Shown: in pieces, positions 35,224 through 43,846 of the stretch
Position numbering within the stretch: the first letter of the stretch is position 1
Layout of the letters: each line of letters opens with the position of its first letter
NCBI GenBank assembly: GCA_014804755.1
Contig: JAAUZE010000016.1
Coordinates: 13,105 to 66,724 of the forward strand
Length of the DNA stretch: 53,620 nucleotides
DNA from: Lachnospiraceae bacterium
GTDB lineage: Bacteria > Bacillota > Clostridia > Lachnospirales > Lachnospiraceae
Direction of reading: 5' to 3'
Position numbers and translations under genes: made by a program
The notes under the pieces: model-generated
Seen by the model: only the letters and a program-made list of their open reading frames with translations
The model's database searches: none
Told to the model about the DNA's origin: nothing

Positions 35224-36519
35224 ATGAAGCAGGAGCATTGTGCAAACACCCCGCCGATGGGGTGGAACAGCTATGATTATTATGATACGACGGTGAATGA
35301 AGAGCAGGTCAAAGCGAACGCCGACTATATGGCGGCGCATCTGAAAGCATTCGGATGGGAATATGTCGTTGTGGATATCGAGTGGTACGCCTATGACGCC
35401 GGTTCCATACGGGAACGGTATCAGTATATTCCGTTTTGGAAGGTAGAGATGGATGCATACGGACGGCTTCTGCCGTGTCCGCAGCGCTTTCCTTCCGCAG
35501 AGGGCGGGAAGGGGTTTGCGCCGCTCGCGGATTATGTGCATGCACTGGGATTAAAATTCGGAATCCACATCATGCGGGGCATTCCGCGCGAGGCAGCGCA
35601 TCGCCATCTTCCGGTTTACGGCTCGTCCGTTAAGGCAAACGAGATCGCCGATCCGTCGAATATCTGCGCATGGAATCCCGATATGTACGGCTTAAACCCG
35701 GCATGCGAGGGAGCGCAGGCGTATTACGATTCTCTTTTTGCGCTGTATGCGGAGTGGGGCGTCGATTTTATCAAGTGCGACGATATTTGCCGGATGGATA
35801 TGCCTTCGGCGCGGGCGGAGATCGCCATGCTGCATCGGGCGATGGCGCGCTGCGGCAGAGAAATGGTTTTGAGCCTGTCTCCCGGTCCTGCAAAGATCGA
35901 AGAGGCATGGTATTATGCGCAGCATGCGAATATGTGGCGTATCACGGATGATTTTTGGGATCATTGGGATTCCTTAAAGGATATGTTTGACCGCTGTGAA
36001 CTGTGGCAGAGGCATGTGTCGCCGGGCTGTTTTCCGGACTGTGACATGCTTCCGCTCGGAAAGATCGGAAAAGCGTTCGGAAATGAGCGCGATACCGGAT
36101 TTACGCGCACGGAACAGGTCACAATGATGAATCTCTGGTGCATTTTCCGCGCGCCGCTGATGGTCGGGGCGGAGCTGACAAAATTAGACGATTGGACAAC
36201 AGGGCTTCTGACGAACGAAACACTTTTAAAGTGTGTGCAAAACGGCGGGACACCGAAGCTGCTTTGCCGCGATGAGGAGAGCGCGGTCTGGATGAATGAG
36301 GACAGTGTGGACGGCAGTATCTATCTTGCGCTGTTTAATCTGGGCGAACAGGAGCGCAGGCTGTTTCCGGAAGCTGCGGCGCTTTTGGCAAACGGCGTTT
36401 CGCTTATGGGAAAGAAGATGCGTTCTGCGTGGGACGGTGCGTATGAGGCGGGGAAAATGAGGCACGATGTTTCTGTGGTGCTTCCTCCGCATGGTTCCGT
36501 ATTTTGGGTATGGCGGTAA
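35224..36519 (+). CDS. GH27 glycoside hydrolase, intracellular (alpha-galactosidase or beta-L-arabinopyranosidase)
   Basis: A 431-residue clan-D TIM-barrel enzyme. T-P-P-M-G-W-N-S-Y near residue 9 and V-V-V-D-I-E-W-Y near 48 are typical. The nucleophile is Asp near 186 in F-I-K-C-D-D, and the acid/base Asp is near 242 in W-R-I-T-D-D. No signal peptide. Most family members are alpha-galactosidases, but some cleave beta-L-arabinopyranosides, which have the same ring geometry; context in an arabinose locus makes that activity attractive. Y-K-C-D-D of classical enzymes is I-K-C-D-D here. Confidence 0.83.
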   Translation: MKQEHCANTPPMGWNSYDYYDTTVNEEQVKANADYMAAHLKAFGWEYVVVDIEWYAYDAGSIRERYQYIPFWKVEMDAYGRLLPCPQRFPSAEGGKGFAPLADYVHALGLKFGIHIMRGIPREAAHRHLPVYGSSVKANEIADPSNICAWNPDMYGLNPACEGAQAYYDSLFALYAEWGVDFIKCDDICRMDMPSARAEIAMLHRAMARCGREMVLSLSPGPAKIEEAWYYAQHANMWRITDDFWDHWDSLKDMFDRCELWQRHVSPGCFPDCDMLPLGKIGKAFGNERDTGFTRTEQVTMMNLWCIFRAPLMVGAELTKLDDWTTGLLTNETLLKCVQNGGTPKLLCRDEESAVWMNEDSVDGSIYLALFNLGEQERRLFPEAAALLANGVSLMGKKMRSAWDGAYEAGKMRHDVSVVLPPHGSVFWVWR

Positions 36520-36604
36520 GGGTTCCGGCTTTGGTATGGCGATCAGTGTGAACCGGATGGGGATGTTGTTGCATAGAACCCGCAGGTCATAGAAAGGAAT
36601 AGGT

Positions 36605-38707
36605 ATGAGAATGAAAAAACGAATCATGACATGGCTTAGCATCTGCCTGCTCGGCACGCTGCTTGCGATGACTGCGCTTGCCGAGGGAGAGACGGCGAAT
36701 ACATCGACGGAGGACGGCGTTTCCGTAACGATCGAGACGGACAAAGCGGAGTATCGTGCGGGCGAGGAGATTCATTATACGCTCCGCGTGGAAAATACGA
36801 AGCAGCACTGGACGCTTGCGGCGACGAGCGTTACCTACAATCATTCCGACGGTATCATCGAAGCGTACGAGGGGGCTGCGCCGACAGAGCTTCCTGAAAT
36901 CGCGGCGGGTGAGACCTATGAGCTGAGCGGCGTGCTGATCGGCGATGCGGAGATCTATGTGTCTCAAGGCATGGGAAGCGGTGTGATCATCGGCATCATC
37001 GTCGGTGTCATAGCAGCCCTTGTCGTGATCGTTGTCGTTGTGATGATTTTAATGAAAAAGAAAAAAGGAAATGGGAAAAACGCACTTGTTTTGTTCCTGA
37101 CCTTGTCGCTGGCGGCGGGCATGGTTCCGGCAGTTCCCACACAGGCTGCTGCTGCGGATGTGGAGGAGATCGCGGTCCGCCCTTACATAAGAATACAGTA
37201 TGCGGGACAGGAGATCATGCTCCGTGCCGTGATCAAGTTCCAAGCATCTCAGGATCTGCTTGTTATTGAGCATGAGAATGTTCAGATCGCGCAGAGAGTG
37301 ACCTGCCATGACCCCTCCATTTTCCGTGACTTAGACGGCACTTATTATATTGTCGGCAGCTTCCTTTGCGGGGCAATGTCCCAGAATCTGACGGACTGGA
37401 CGAGTCTGGACAGCGTGATACAGGGCAATTTTTCCGAAAACGTCAAGTCACAGATACGTGAGTGGAATTTAGATGACCGTGCCGACGGCTGGAATGGTTA
37501 TCTTTGGGCGCCGGATGTGATCTATAATACGGCAATGAACAAGTACTGTATGTATTTAAGCGCAAACGGGGATGATTGGAAGTCGAACATTGTTCTTTTG
37601 ACGGCAGATGCGTTTGAGGGACCGTATGAGTATGTTGGCACGATCGTATACGGCGGCTTTAACGAAGATGATTACGGATTGACGGATGCGCCGCTTGTGA
37701 CCGGTGAGGATGAGATACCGGAGCGTTATGTGACAAACGGCGTAGATAATCATAAATGGGGAGATATGTATCCGAACTGCATCGATCCCTGCGTGTTCTA
37801 TGACGATGACGGGAATCTGTGGATGTCCTACGGTTCCTGGTCGGGCGGTATTTTCATGCTGGAATTGGACGAGGAAACGGGACTGCGTGATTATACGGTC
37901 AGCTACGAGACGGATATTCATTCGGATGCTTATTTCGGCAAAAAGATTGCGGGCGGTATGTACTCGTCCGGTGAGGCTTCCTATATTGAAAAGATCGGCG
38001 ATTACTATTACCTGTTTATTTCCTATGGCGGCTTAGAGGCGGCGCGCGGTTATAATGTCCGTGTATACCGTTCGGAGACGCCGGATGGCGGTTATGTGGA
38101 TGCACTCGGCAACGATGCGTTCTTTGACACATTGCAGATGAACTTTAATATGAGTAAGGGTGTGCGCCTGTTTGGCGGTTATAAGTGGAGAAACTTTCTT
38201 TCGGGACAGGTGGCGCAGGGACACAATTCCGCGTTTGTGGATGAGGACGGGCGCGCTTATATCGTCTTCCATACCCGCACGAGCAACGGCACGGAGGGGC
38301 ATTATGTGAAGGTGCACCAGTTGTTTGTCAACAAGGAGGGCTGGCTTGTGGCGGCGCCGTATCAGACCGTGGGTGAGAGCCTGCCCCAGAATGGGCTGTC
38401 TGCATCGCAGGTTGCGGGAGAGTACGAGATGATCATTCACGAGCTGGACATCGATTACGAGCATCTGGAGACGAAAAAACCACAGTTCATCACGCTGACG
38501 GAGGACGGAAAGATCAGCGGCGATTATACGGGTACATGGGCATTAGAGCCGGGGACACCGTATATTACCTTATATTTTGACGGCGTTACTTACAGCGGCG
38601 TCAGCCTTGAGATGGCGGTGGAGAATACCAATATCGAGACAGTCGTGTTTACGGCGATGGGAATCGAAAATCAGGTGACAATCTGGGGCAGCAGGGTTTA
38701 TGAGTAA
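36605..38707 (+). CDS. Membrane-anchored GH43 hydrolase with an N-terminal accessory domain (probable endo-arabinanase)
   Basis: A 700-residue protein. A signal peptide (about 1-27) is followed by a beta-rich extracellular domain (about 35-122), a long membrane segment (about 126-150), a Lys-rich cytosolic loop K-K-K-K-G-N-G-K, and a second hydrophobic stretch (about 160-178) resembling an internal signal peptide. A GH43 propeller follows from about 230 to 700, with Asp near 236 (T-C-H-D-P-S-I-F), Asp in N-C-I-D-P-C-V-F and Glu in S-S-G-E-A-S. The topology puts the catalytic domain outside unless the second stretch is cleaved. It is the only exported hydrolase of the locus and should make the oligomers that the importers take up. 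Confidence 0.75.
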   Translation: MRMKKRIMTWLSICLLGTLLAMTALAEGETANTSTEDGVSVTIETDKAEYRAGEEIHYTLRVENTKQHWTLAATSVTYNHSDGIIEAYEGAAPTELPEIAAGETYELSGVLIGDAEIYVSQGMGSGVIIGIIVGVIAALVVIVVVVMILMKKKKGNGKNALVLFLTLSLAAGMVPAVPTQAAAADVEEIAVRPYIRIQYAGQEIMLRAVIKFQASQDLLVIEHENVQIAQRVTCHDPSIFRDLDGTYYIVGSFLCGAMSQNLTDWTSLDSVIQGNFSENVKSQIREWNLDDRADGWNGYLWAPDVIYNTAMNKYCMYLSANGDDWKSNIVLLTADAFEGPYEYVGTIVYGGFNEDDYGLTDAPLVTGEDEIPERYVTNGVDNHKWGDMYPNCIDPCVFYDDDGNLWMSYGSWSGGIFMLELDEETGLRDYTVSYETDIHSDAYFGKKIAGGMYSSGEASYIEKIGDYYYLFISYGGLEAARGYNVRVYRSETPDGGYVDALGNDAFFDTLQMNFNMSKGVRLFGGYKWRNFLSGQVAQGHNSAFVDEDGRAYIVFHTRTSNGTEGHYVKVHQLFVNKEGWLVAAPYQTVGESLPQNGLSASQVAGEYEMIIHELDIDYEHLETKKPQFITLTEDGKISGDYTGTWALEPGTPYITLYFDGVTYSGVSLEMAVENTNIETVVFTAMGIENQVTIWGSRVYE

Positions 38708-38733
38708 CGTGTGAAAACACGGATGGTTGTGCC

Positions 38734-38765
38734 GCCATTGGCGGCATGACGCCATTGGCGGCATG
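38734..38765. repeat. Direct repeat of palindromic GCCATTGGCGGCATG
   Basis: Two identical 15-base copies (38734-38748 and 38751-38765) separated by AC. Together with flanking bases the first forms a stem TGCCGCCA / TGGCGGCA. It lies between two GH43 genes. Confidence 0.6.
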
Positions 38766-38815
38766 CCTGAAATTGTAAGGAGAACAACACGGAGCAGCGC
38801 GGAACGGAGGAAACG

Positions 38816-40387
38816 ATGGAACAGGAGCTTGCGGAGAAAAAAGATAAGGTGATACGGCCGGGGTTTAAGCTGAATTGTCATGACAGAGATCAAAACCCGT
38901 TATTTGAATCCCATGATCCGTCCATGTTTTATGATCCCGTGAGCGGTCTGTATTATTCTTATGCAACGGACAGCGCGATCACCTCGCGCTATCGTCAGGG
39001 AATTCCAATCAGGAAAAGCCGGGATCTGGTGAATTTTGAATTTGTCGGCTATGCGCTTTCCGACGCGGCGGTCCAAGAGGCACGGAACAATGGACGTTTT
39101 GCGCCGACGCCGGGCTTTTGGGCGCCGTTTGTGGAGTATGTGAACGGGGAATATCGTCTTTATTATTCGGCAACGCGGGCATTCGGAAGCTCAGAATCGC
39201 GCATTCACCTTGCTGTGGCAGACAATCCCGAAGGGCCTTTTGAAAACCGGGGCGTTGTCGTGGATACATGGGGAACGGACAATTCTTATCCGAATGCGAT
39301 CGATCCGCATATCGTGGATGACGCGCACGGAAAAAAATATCTGGTGTATGGTTCTTTTTTTGGGGGAATCTACTTAAAAGAACTTGCGCCCGAAACGGGG
39401 CTCAGCCTGTCGGGAGATGTGCATGAGCTTGGACGGCGCATTGCGCATAAACCGGCAGGCTCGTATATCGACGGACCGGAGGGCGCCGCTATCATCCGAA
39501 ATCCGCATAACGGCAACTACTATCTGTTTCTTTCCTATGGCTGGCTCGGGGAAGATTATGATATTCGTGTGGGATTAAGCCGCACGGTGGACGGACCGTA
39601 TCGCGACATGGACGGCAGGAATCTGAACGGGGAATCACTTGGCATGAAGCTTGCGGGGAGTTATTGTTTTTCTGCGGAAACGCCGTACGCGGAGCGGAGC
39701 GCAACAAAACCGCGTACGATCGAGGTATGGACGAGGAATGGCGTGAGGATGGAGACGGTAAGCTATCCGGAGTGGCGTTTTGACGGATTCCGCGGACCGG
39801 GGCACGGTGTGCCGTTTTATAATGTGCCGGAGGATGCCTATTATTTTGTTCACCATGTGCGTGACGGCGCGGCGGCGCTGATGCATGAGCCGGTGAAAAA
39901 GAGGGACAGACGTTCCTATCGCATGCATTATATGGTCGTGCGGAGAATGTATTTTATCAATGACTGGCCGGTGCTGTCGCCGGAACCGTTTGCGGGGGAG
40001 GCGCGCGCCGCGGAGCAGATCTATCGCTTTGACGTCGCGGACGGTGTGCCTGTCGGAAAACATGCGCCGACGGCGGGAACAGAAGCAATATCGCAGGAGG
40101 CAGCGACGGCGGAGGCAGCAGAGACGGGAGCGCAGATAGCAGCAGAGCACGGCGCGGGAGAGAGCGCCGGATGCCGTGAAGCAAGCGGAGCGTGGGAGTG
40201 GATCGTATTCTCCAACACGGACAATTCGCCTGCGCGCGGCCGGCTGGACGTATCGCTGTCCGGTGTCACGGCGGTCGCGGGAGAAGCGTTTGATTTTGAA
40301 AACAGCCGTATGTGCCGCGTGCTTTGCGGCTACACGGACGACGGGCAAAGCGTGTGGGCAAAGCAGAGCGAAACGCACATGGAATAA
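38816..40387 (+). CDS. GH43 glycoside hydrolase, intracellular
   Basis: A 523-residue GH43-type propeller. The general base is Asp near 34 (E-S-H-D-P-S-M-F-Y). Asp in N-A-I-D-P-H-I-V and Glu in D-G-P-E-G-A-A-I provide the other catalytic positions. The C-terminus carries a low-complexity Ala/Glu insertion (about 415-455) and a beta-type tail. There is no signal peptide. GGAGG precedes the start. It lies 108 bases after the anchored GH43. It probably acts on longer imported arabino-oligosaccharides; linkage preference cannot be judged. Confidence 0.8.
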   Translation: MEQELAEKKDKVIRPGFKLNCHDRDQNPLFESHDPSMFYDPVSGLYYSYATDSAITSRYRQGIPIRKSRDLVNFEFVGYALSDAAVQEARNNGRFAPTPGFWAPFVEYVNGEYRLYYSATRAFGSSESRIHLAVADNPEGPFENRGVVVDTWGTDNSYPNAIDPHIVDDAHGKKYLVYGSFFGGIYLKELAPETGLSLSGDVHELGRRIAHKPAGSYIDGPEGAAIIRNPHNGNYYLFLSYGWLGEDYDIRVGLSRTVDGPYRDMDGRNLNGESLGMKLAGSYCFSAETPYAERSATKPRTIEVWTRNGVRMETVSYPEWRFDGFRGPGHGVPFYNVPEDAYYFVHHVRDGAAALMHEPVKKRDRRSYRMHYMVVRRMYFINDWPVLSPEPFAGEARAAEQIYRFDVADGVPVGKHAPTAGTEAISQEAATAEAAETGAQIAAEHGAGESAGCREASGAWEWIVFSNTDNSPARGRLDVSLSGVTAVAGEAFDFENSRMCRVLCGYTDDGQSVWAKQSETHME

Positions 40388-40413
40388 GAACGAAGATAGA
40401 AAAGAGGATCATA

Positions 40414-40677
40414 ATGCCAAAAAAGAAAAGAAGAACCGTGCGGGACGAAGGGCGGTTTTCCGTATTGGATTTAATAAAGGATATTTTGTGCTTTTTTCTG
40501 ATGGTAGGATGCACGGCAGGCTATGTTATATTGCTGCTGCTCATCATCAGTTTTATTACGCTTTCGTACCTGCATTTTACGATTGAGGGCATTTTGATCA
40601 CAGGTGCGGTCAGCGGCGGGATTGCGGGAATTTACTATATTGTAAAAACGGTTCAAAAATACCGCAGGATGAATTGA
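40414..40677 (+). CDS. Small two-segment membrane protein
   Basis: An 87-residue protein with a Lys/Arg-rich start and two hydrophobic segments (about 25-48 and 52-74). The ATG at 40414 is chosen over an upstream in-frame one because AGAGG lies 6 bases before it and the upstream part overlaps the GH43 gene. It is 26 bases after the GH43 stop. I do not recognise the family. Confidence 0.55.
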   Translation: MPKKKRRTVRDEGRFSVLDLIKDILCFFLMVGCTAGYVILLLLIISFITLSYLHFTIEGILITGAVSGGIAGIYYIVKTVQKYRRMN

Positions 40678-40725
40678 AATGTGTAGGATCAAAAGAAAGC
40701 GTTCCGTTTAGAAGAGGAAATCAGA

Positions 40726-41853
40726 ATGATGTTTTTTATTTGGATGCTGCTGCCCCTGATCGTAATTTTATTGGCGGGGATTTACCTCTGCCGTAAAGTT
40801 TATGGGGCAGTCTGTTTTTTTGGAAAAAACCTTACTAAGAGAATGCGAATCATGATCGCGGCGGGGGTTACCGGCATACTGATCCTGTCGGTCGGCTATA
40901 TCAATGGGTTATGGTTTGTGATATTCATGTACATGGTGGTATTTCTGCTCCTATTTGATTTTATTGCGCTGATCGTGAAAAAGTTCCGCAAAAATAAGCC
41001 GTTTCCGTACTGGGGAAAGGCGGTTTACCGGAGCGGAATACCGGCGTTGCTGGCAGCGGTGCTGCTGGTCGGCTACGGCTATTATAATATGCATCATATT
41101 GTCAAAACGGAATATACGGTTTTGACGGATAAGGAGATTCGTGAAGAAGGGTACACCATTGTGTTTTTTTCGGATCTGCACTATGGAACAACTTTGAACG
41201 GCGTTCAACTTAAGCAGGCGGCGGATGCCATTGAAAGCGAGAACCCCGATATGGTAATTCTGGGCGGAGACATCGTGGACGAGCGCACAAGCCTTGCACA
41301 AATGCAGGAAGCGTTTGAGATCATGGGCAATATCCGTACCCGATACGGGATTTATTATGTATATGGGAATCATGATAAAAATACGTATGTCCAAAGACCG
41401 AATTATACAGCGGAACAGCTGGCAGATGCGATAGAGCAGGCGGGAATTCATATCCTTGAAGACGAGACGTGTGAGATTAACAATGAAATCCTGTTGATCG
41501 GACGCGCTGACAGAGGGCACGGCGCAGGAACGAGAAAATCCGTTTTCCAGCTTGTAGAAGGTGCGGATGCTGCGAAAGAATGGATTTTGATCGACCATCA
41601 GCCGGTGGAGTATGCGGACGTTATGGAAAGCGGATGCGGAATGATCCTGTCCGGCCACACCCATGCCGGGCAGGTTTGGCCTTTGGGCTTTCTGGCGGAG
41701 GTATTCCACACGGATGAGATGACCTACGGATACCGCCAAGCGGGAAGCTTAACGGAGGTAGTATCTTCCGGCATCGCCGGATGGGGGTATCCGGTCAGAA
41801 CGCAGAAACATTCGGAATATGTTGTGATTCATCTGAGGAAGCCCCATGGCTGA
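40726..41853 (+). CDS. Membrane metallophosphoesterase (YkuE-like)
   Basis: A 375-residue protein with three or four membrane segments in its first 120 residues, then a calcineurin-like domain. Metal-ligand motifs are F-S-D-L-H (about 148-152), G-G-D-I-V-D, G-N-H-D, D-H-Q-P and S-G-H-T-H-A-G-Q. The family includes UDP-sugar or phospholipid phosphoesterases. The ATG follows GAAGAGGAA. Its relation to the arabinan genes is only positional. Confidence 0.82.
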   Translation: MMFFIWMLLPLIVILLAGIYLCRKVYGAVCFFGKNLTKRMRIMIAAGVTGILILSVGYINGLWFVIFMYMVVFLLLFDFIALIVKKFRKNKPFPYWGKAVYRSGIPALLAAVLLVGYGYYNMHHIVKTEYTVLTDKEIREEGYTIVFFSDLHYGTTLNGVQLKQAADAIESENPDMVILGGDIVDERTSLAQMQEAFEIMGNIRTRYGIYYVYGNHDKNTYVQRPNYTAEQLADAIEQAGIHILEDETCEINNEILLIGRADRGHGAGTRKSVFQLVEGADAAKEWILIDHQPVEYADVMESGCGMILSGHTHAGQVWPLGFLAEVFHTDEMTYGYRQAGSLTEVVSSGIAGWGYPVRTQKHSEYVVIHLRKPHG

Positions 41854-41869
41854 ACTGTTACAGCGTGTG

Positions 41870-41959
41870 AAAAATTGTTGACGGAAGTGCTAAGATGTTT
41901 TATAAGAAAAGGTGTTACCGTAAAGTATCGGTTCGCCTCGGTTAGATGGTTATTAAAAA
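41870..41959 (+). repeat. Truncated copy of the convergent-RNA element (copy 1)
   Basis: The segment matches about 90 bases at 43839-43940: ATTGTTGACGG, a promoter (TTGACG at 41878, TATAAG at 41901, 17-base spacer), then GGTGTTACCGTAAAG, CGGTTCGCCT and GGTTAT, with T-A-AAAAAAG. The terminator and the whole opposite-strand half found in copy 2 are missing. Confidence 0.65.
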
Positions 41960-41987
41960 AGAGATGGCAAATATTTTTACAAACTGA

Positions 41988-42016
41988 TTGACAAATGCGA
42001 TTGTATTTTCTAATAT
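41988..42016 (+). promoter_or_regulatory. Sigma-A promoter of the Rpn-family gene
   Basis: Perfect TTGACA at 41988-41993 and TAATAT at 42011-42016 with 17-base spacing. It implies a leader of about 230 bases before the ATG at 42251. Confidence 0.65.
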
Positions 42017-42022
42017 AAAACC

Positions 42023-42250
42023 ATCAAAGAAATTCTAACTATGTGCGCTCGCACATTCAGACAGTTTCTGTCGGATTTTCTTACATTAAAATGAATAAGG
42101 CAGGAGCTGGGAAGGAACGATACGCTTCCGTAAGATGCTGGTATAGGACGATATGCTTTTGTCCGGTGCCGGAACTGTGACGCGGCATTTTCCTTCGGAT
42201 TGCACAGCGTTTCATCGTAGCATTCCTGCCGTCAAAAGGGAGGAAAAGCT
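42023..42250 (+). ncRNA. Long, possibly structured leader of the Rpn-family gene
   Basis: The 397-base gap before the gene holds copy 1 of the repeat, the promoter and this leader. Inside it are a hairpin ATGTGCG-CTC-GCACAT at 42041-42056 and a closing pair GGCAGGA (42099-42105) with TCCTGCC (42224-42230) that brackets about 130 bases containing further short stems (for example GGAC/GTCC around 42146-42164). This is the outline of a folded 5' leader. No known riboswitch was recognised. Confidence 0.35.
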
Positions 42251-43246
42251 ATGAGGAAAACAGAAGAAAGAGTAAAAACGGGACGAATGGAACGATCGGC
42301 GGAGGCGGCGGGATCAGGCAGGACTGCGCGTGGTGCTTTCTGGTGGAAGAAACGGTCTGCGGGGAAGATACGCCCTGTAAGGACCGGCAGGCGCAGAGTG
42401 CACCGTCAGGTGAAGGACAGGCTGTTTCGGTTTTTGTTTGAAAAGGACCGGGAAGCGCTTTTGCAGCTGTATAACACGCTGAACGGGACGGCATACAGTG
42501 ATGCGTCCCAACTGCAGGTAGTGACGATTGAAAGCGCGGTCTACATGGTCATGAAGAATGATCTCGCTTTTGTCTTAGCGGGAACGCTGAACCTGTATGA
42601 GCATCAGAGCACTTATAATCCAAACATGCCGCTGCGTTTTCTGCTCTATCTGGCGCAAGAGTATCAAATATTGGTGGAGCAGGCGAAGGAGAGCCTCTAC
42701 GGGACGAAGCGGATCATGCTGCCGGCGCCGCAGTGTGTGGTGTTTTATAACGGAGAGAAGGACATTCCGGAGGAAGAGATCTTGCGTCTTTCGGATTCCT
42801 TTGAGAGCCGGAAGCCGGATGCGCGTGCGGATGTGGAACTGACGGTACGGATGCTCAACATCAATCAGGGACATAACAGGGAGCTGATGGAGAAGTGTCA
42901 GGTACTGCGCGAATACGCCGCGTTTGTGGAATTATCCAGACAGTATCTTTCGGGCGGCATGAAGCCGAAGAAGGCGCTGGAAGCAGCGATCGAGGACTGT
43001 ATTGAACAGGATATTTTAGCGGAATTTCTAAGAAAATACCGAGCGGAGGTGTTGGGGATGTTATTGGAAGAATTCGATGTAAAAAAGTATGAGAGATCAA
43101 TACGGGAAGAGGTCAGAGAAGAAGAAAGTGCGCGATACAGCAAGCTGATCTGCATATTGCTTGAACAGCACCGGGAGGACGACTTAAGGCGTGCGGCAAA
43201 AGAGCCGGAATACCGGGAGCAGTTATATCAAGAATTTGGCTTTTAA
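42251..43246 (+). CDS. Rpn-family recombination-promoting nuclease (PD-(D/E)XK type)
   Basis: A 331-residue protein. The nuclease core lies at about 52-140: V-K-D-R-L-F-R-F-L-F, then N-D-L-A-F with Asp, then Y-E-H-Q-S-T-Y-N-P-N-M-P-L-R with the E-x-Q catalytic pair. A charged helical tail follows. Such proteins are common in many copies in gut Firmicutes; the E. coli Rpn enzymes promote RecA-independent recombination. The ribosome site GGGAGG is strong. The Arg/Gly-rich first 45 residues are basic and unlike the core, perhaps a nucleic-acid contact or an added start. Confidence 0.82.
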   Translation: MRKTEERVKTGRMERSAEAAGSGRTARGAFWWKKRSAGKIRPVRTGRRRVHRQVKDRLFRFLFEKDREALLQLYNTLNGTAYSDASQLQVVTIESAVYMVMKNDLAFVLAGTLNLYEHQSTYNPNMPLRFLLYLAQEYQILVEQAKESLYGTKRIMLPAPQCVVFYNGEKDIPEEEILRLSDSFESRKPDARADVELTVRMLNINQGHNRELMEKCQVLREYAAFVELSRQYLSGGMKPKKALEAAIEDCIEQDILAEFLRKYRAEVLGMLLEEFDVKKYERSIREEVREEESARYSKLICILLEQHREDDLRRAAKEPEYREQLYQEFGF

Positions 43247-43351
43247 GGGCTTTTGTAATAGCATGCGAAGCATTCAAAAATATGCTGAAAGATTATATCA
43301 TGAAAAAATGGAAGACGACAGCAGTTAAGATCCGGAAAGATTAGGAAACAT

Positions 43352-43396
43352 GAATTGTCTTACAGGTATTTGTATACCTGCGTGATTCATTTGATA
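43352..43396 (+). pseudogene. Fragment of a sigma-factor gene
   Basis: These 45 bases translate to E-L-S-Y-R-Y-L-Y-T-C-V-I-H-L-I, identical in 13 consecutive residues to the region 2 start of the sigma gene at 44177 (bases 44261 on). Nucleotide differences are mostly silent. It overlaps the end of the minus-strand Nudix gene. A decayed copy of the promoter-like stretch at 46505-46550 lies just upstream (43261-43305). Confidence 0.6.
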
Positions 43397-43818
43397 AAGC
43401 CCCTGCGTGCCGCTTCCTCCAACAGCTTCGGCTGGATTTCGGGATAAGTCCAATGTTTCGGCAGCGTGTCGGTGATAACGATCGTCTCGATCTCGCTGTG
43501 CAGCTCCGGCTCGAACCGGATCACATCCGCGTAATAAAGCATACCGAAGGATTCCATGCCGTCAAAATTGTCGGGCGCCGTGACGGAATACACGCAGATC
43601 GGCTTGAGCGTATAGGTAAGCGCGCCGGTCTCTTCATACAATTCTCTTCTTGCGGTGGAAAAAATATCCTCGCCGGGTTCTCTGTGCCCGCCGGGAACCT
43701 CTAACGTGTTTCTTTCCCTATGTTTGCAAAATACCCATTTGCCGTTATGTACGGTGATGATGACCGCAAACTTCAAAAGCTTATCTGCAACCTCATCATA
43801 AAAGCGAACCAATGTCAT
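43387..43818 (-). CDS. NUDIX hydrolase
   Basis: A 143-residue hydrolase that splits nucleoside diphosphates linked to another group. The full Nudix box is visible at about residues 43-65: G-G-H-R-E-P-G-E-D-I-F-S-T-A-R-R-E-L-Y-E fits G-x5-E-x7-R-E-U-x-E-E-x-G-U. GGCAGG lies 9 bases before the start. Substrate is unknown. Its last codons overlap the sigma-gene fragment on the opposite strand. Confidence 0.88.
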   Translation of the reverse strand: MTLVRFYDEVADKLLKFAVIITVHNGKWVFCKHRERNTLEVPGGHREPGEDIFSTARRELYEETGALTYTLKPICVYSVTAPDNFDGMESFGMLYYADVIRFEPELHSEIETIVITDTLPKHWTYPEIQPKLLEEAARRGFIK

Positions 43819-43846
43819 AGGGATGAACCTGCCTTTCGAAAAATTG

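Noticed and set aside
40021-40200. Ala/Glu-rich segment of the GH43 protein as a frameshift scar
   Set aside because: The frame continues into a plausible beta-type tail with normal codon use, so a linker or insertion is more likely.
39635-40378. A 247-codon minus-strand frame inside the cytosolic GH43 gene
   Set aside because: Arg-rich shadow of a coding strand with clear GH43 motifs; no ribosome site.
40951-41739. A 262-codon minus-strand frame inside the metallophosphoesterase gene
   Set aside because: The plus strand has all metal motifs of the family; the minus frame has none.
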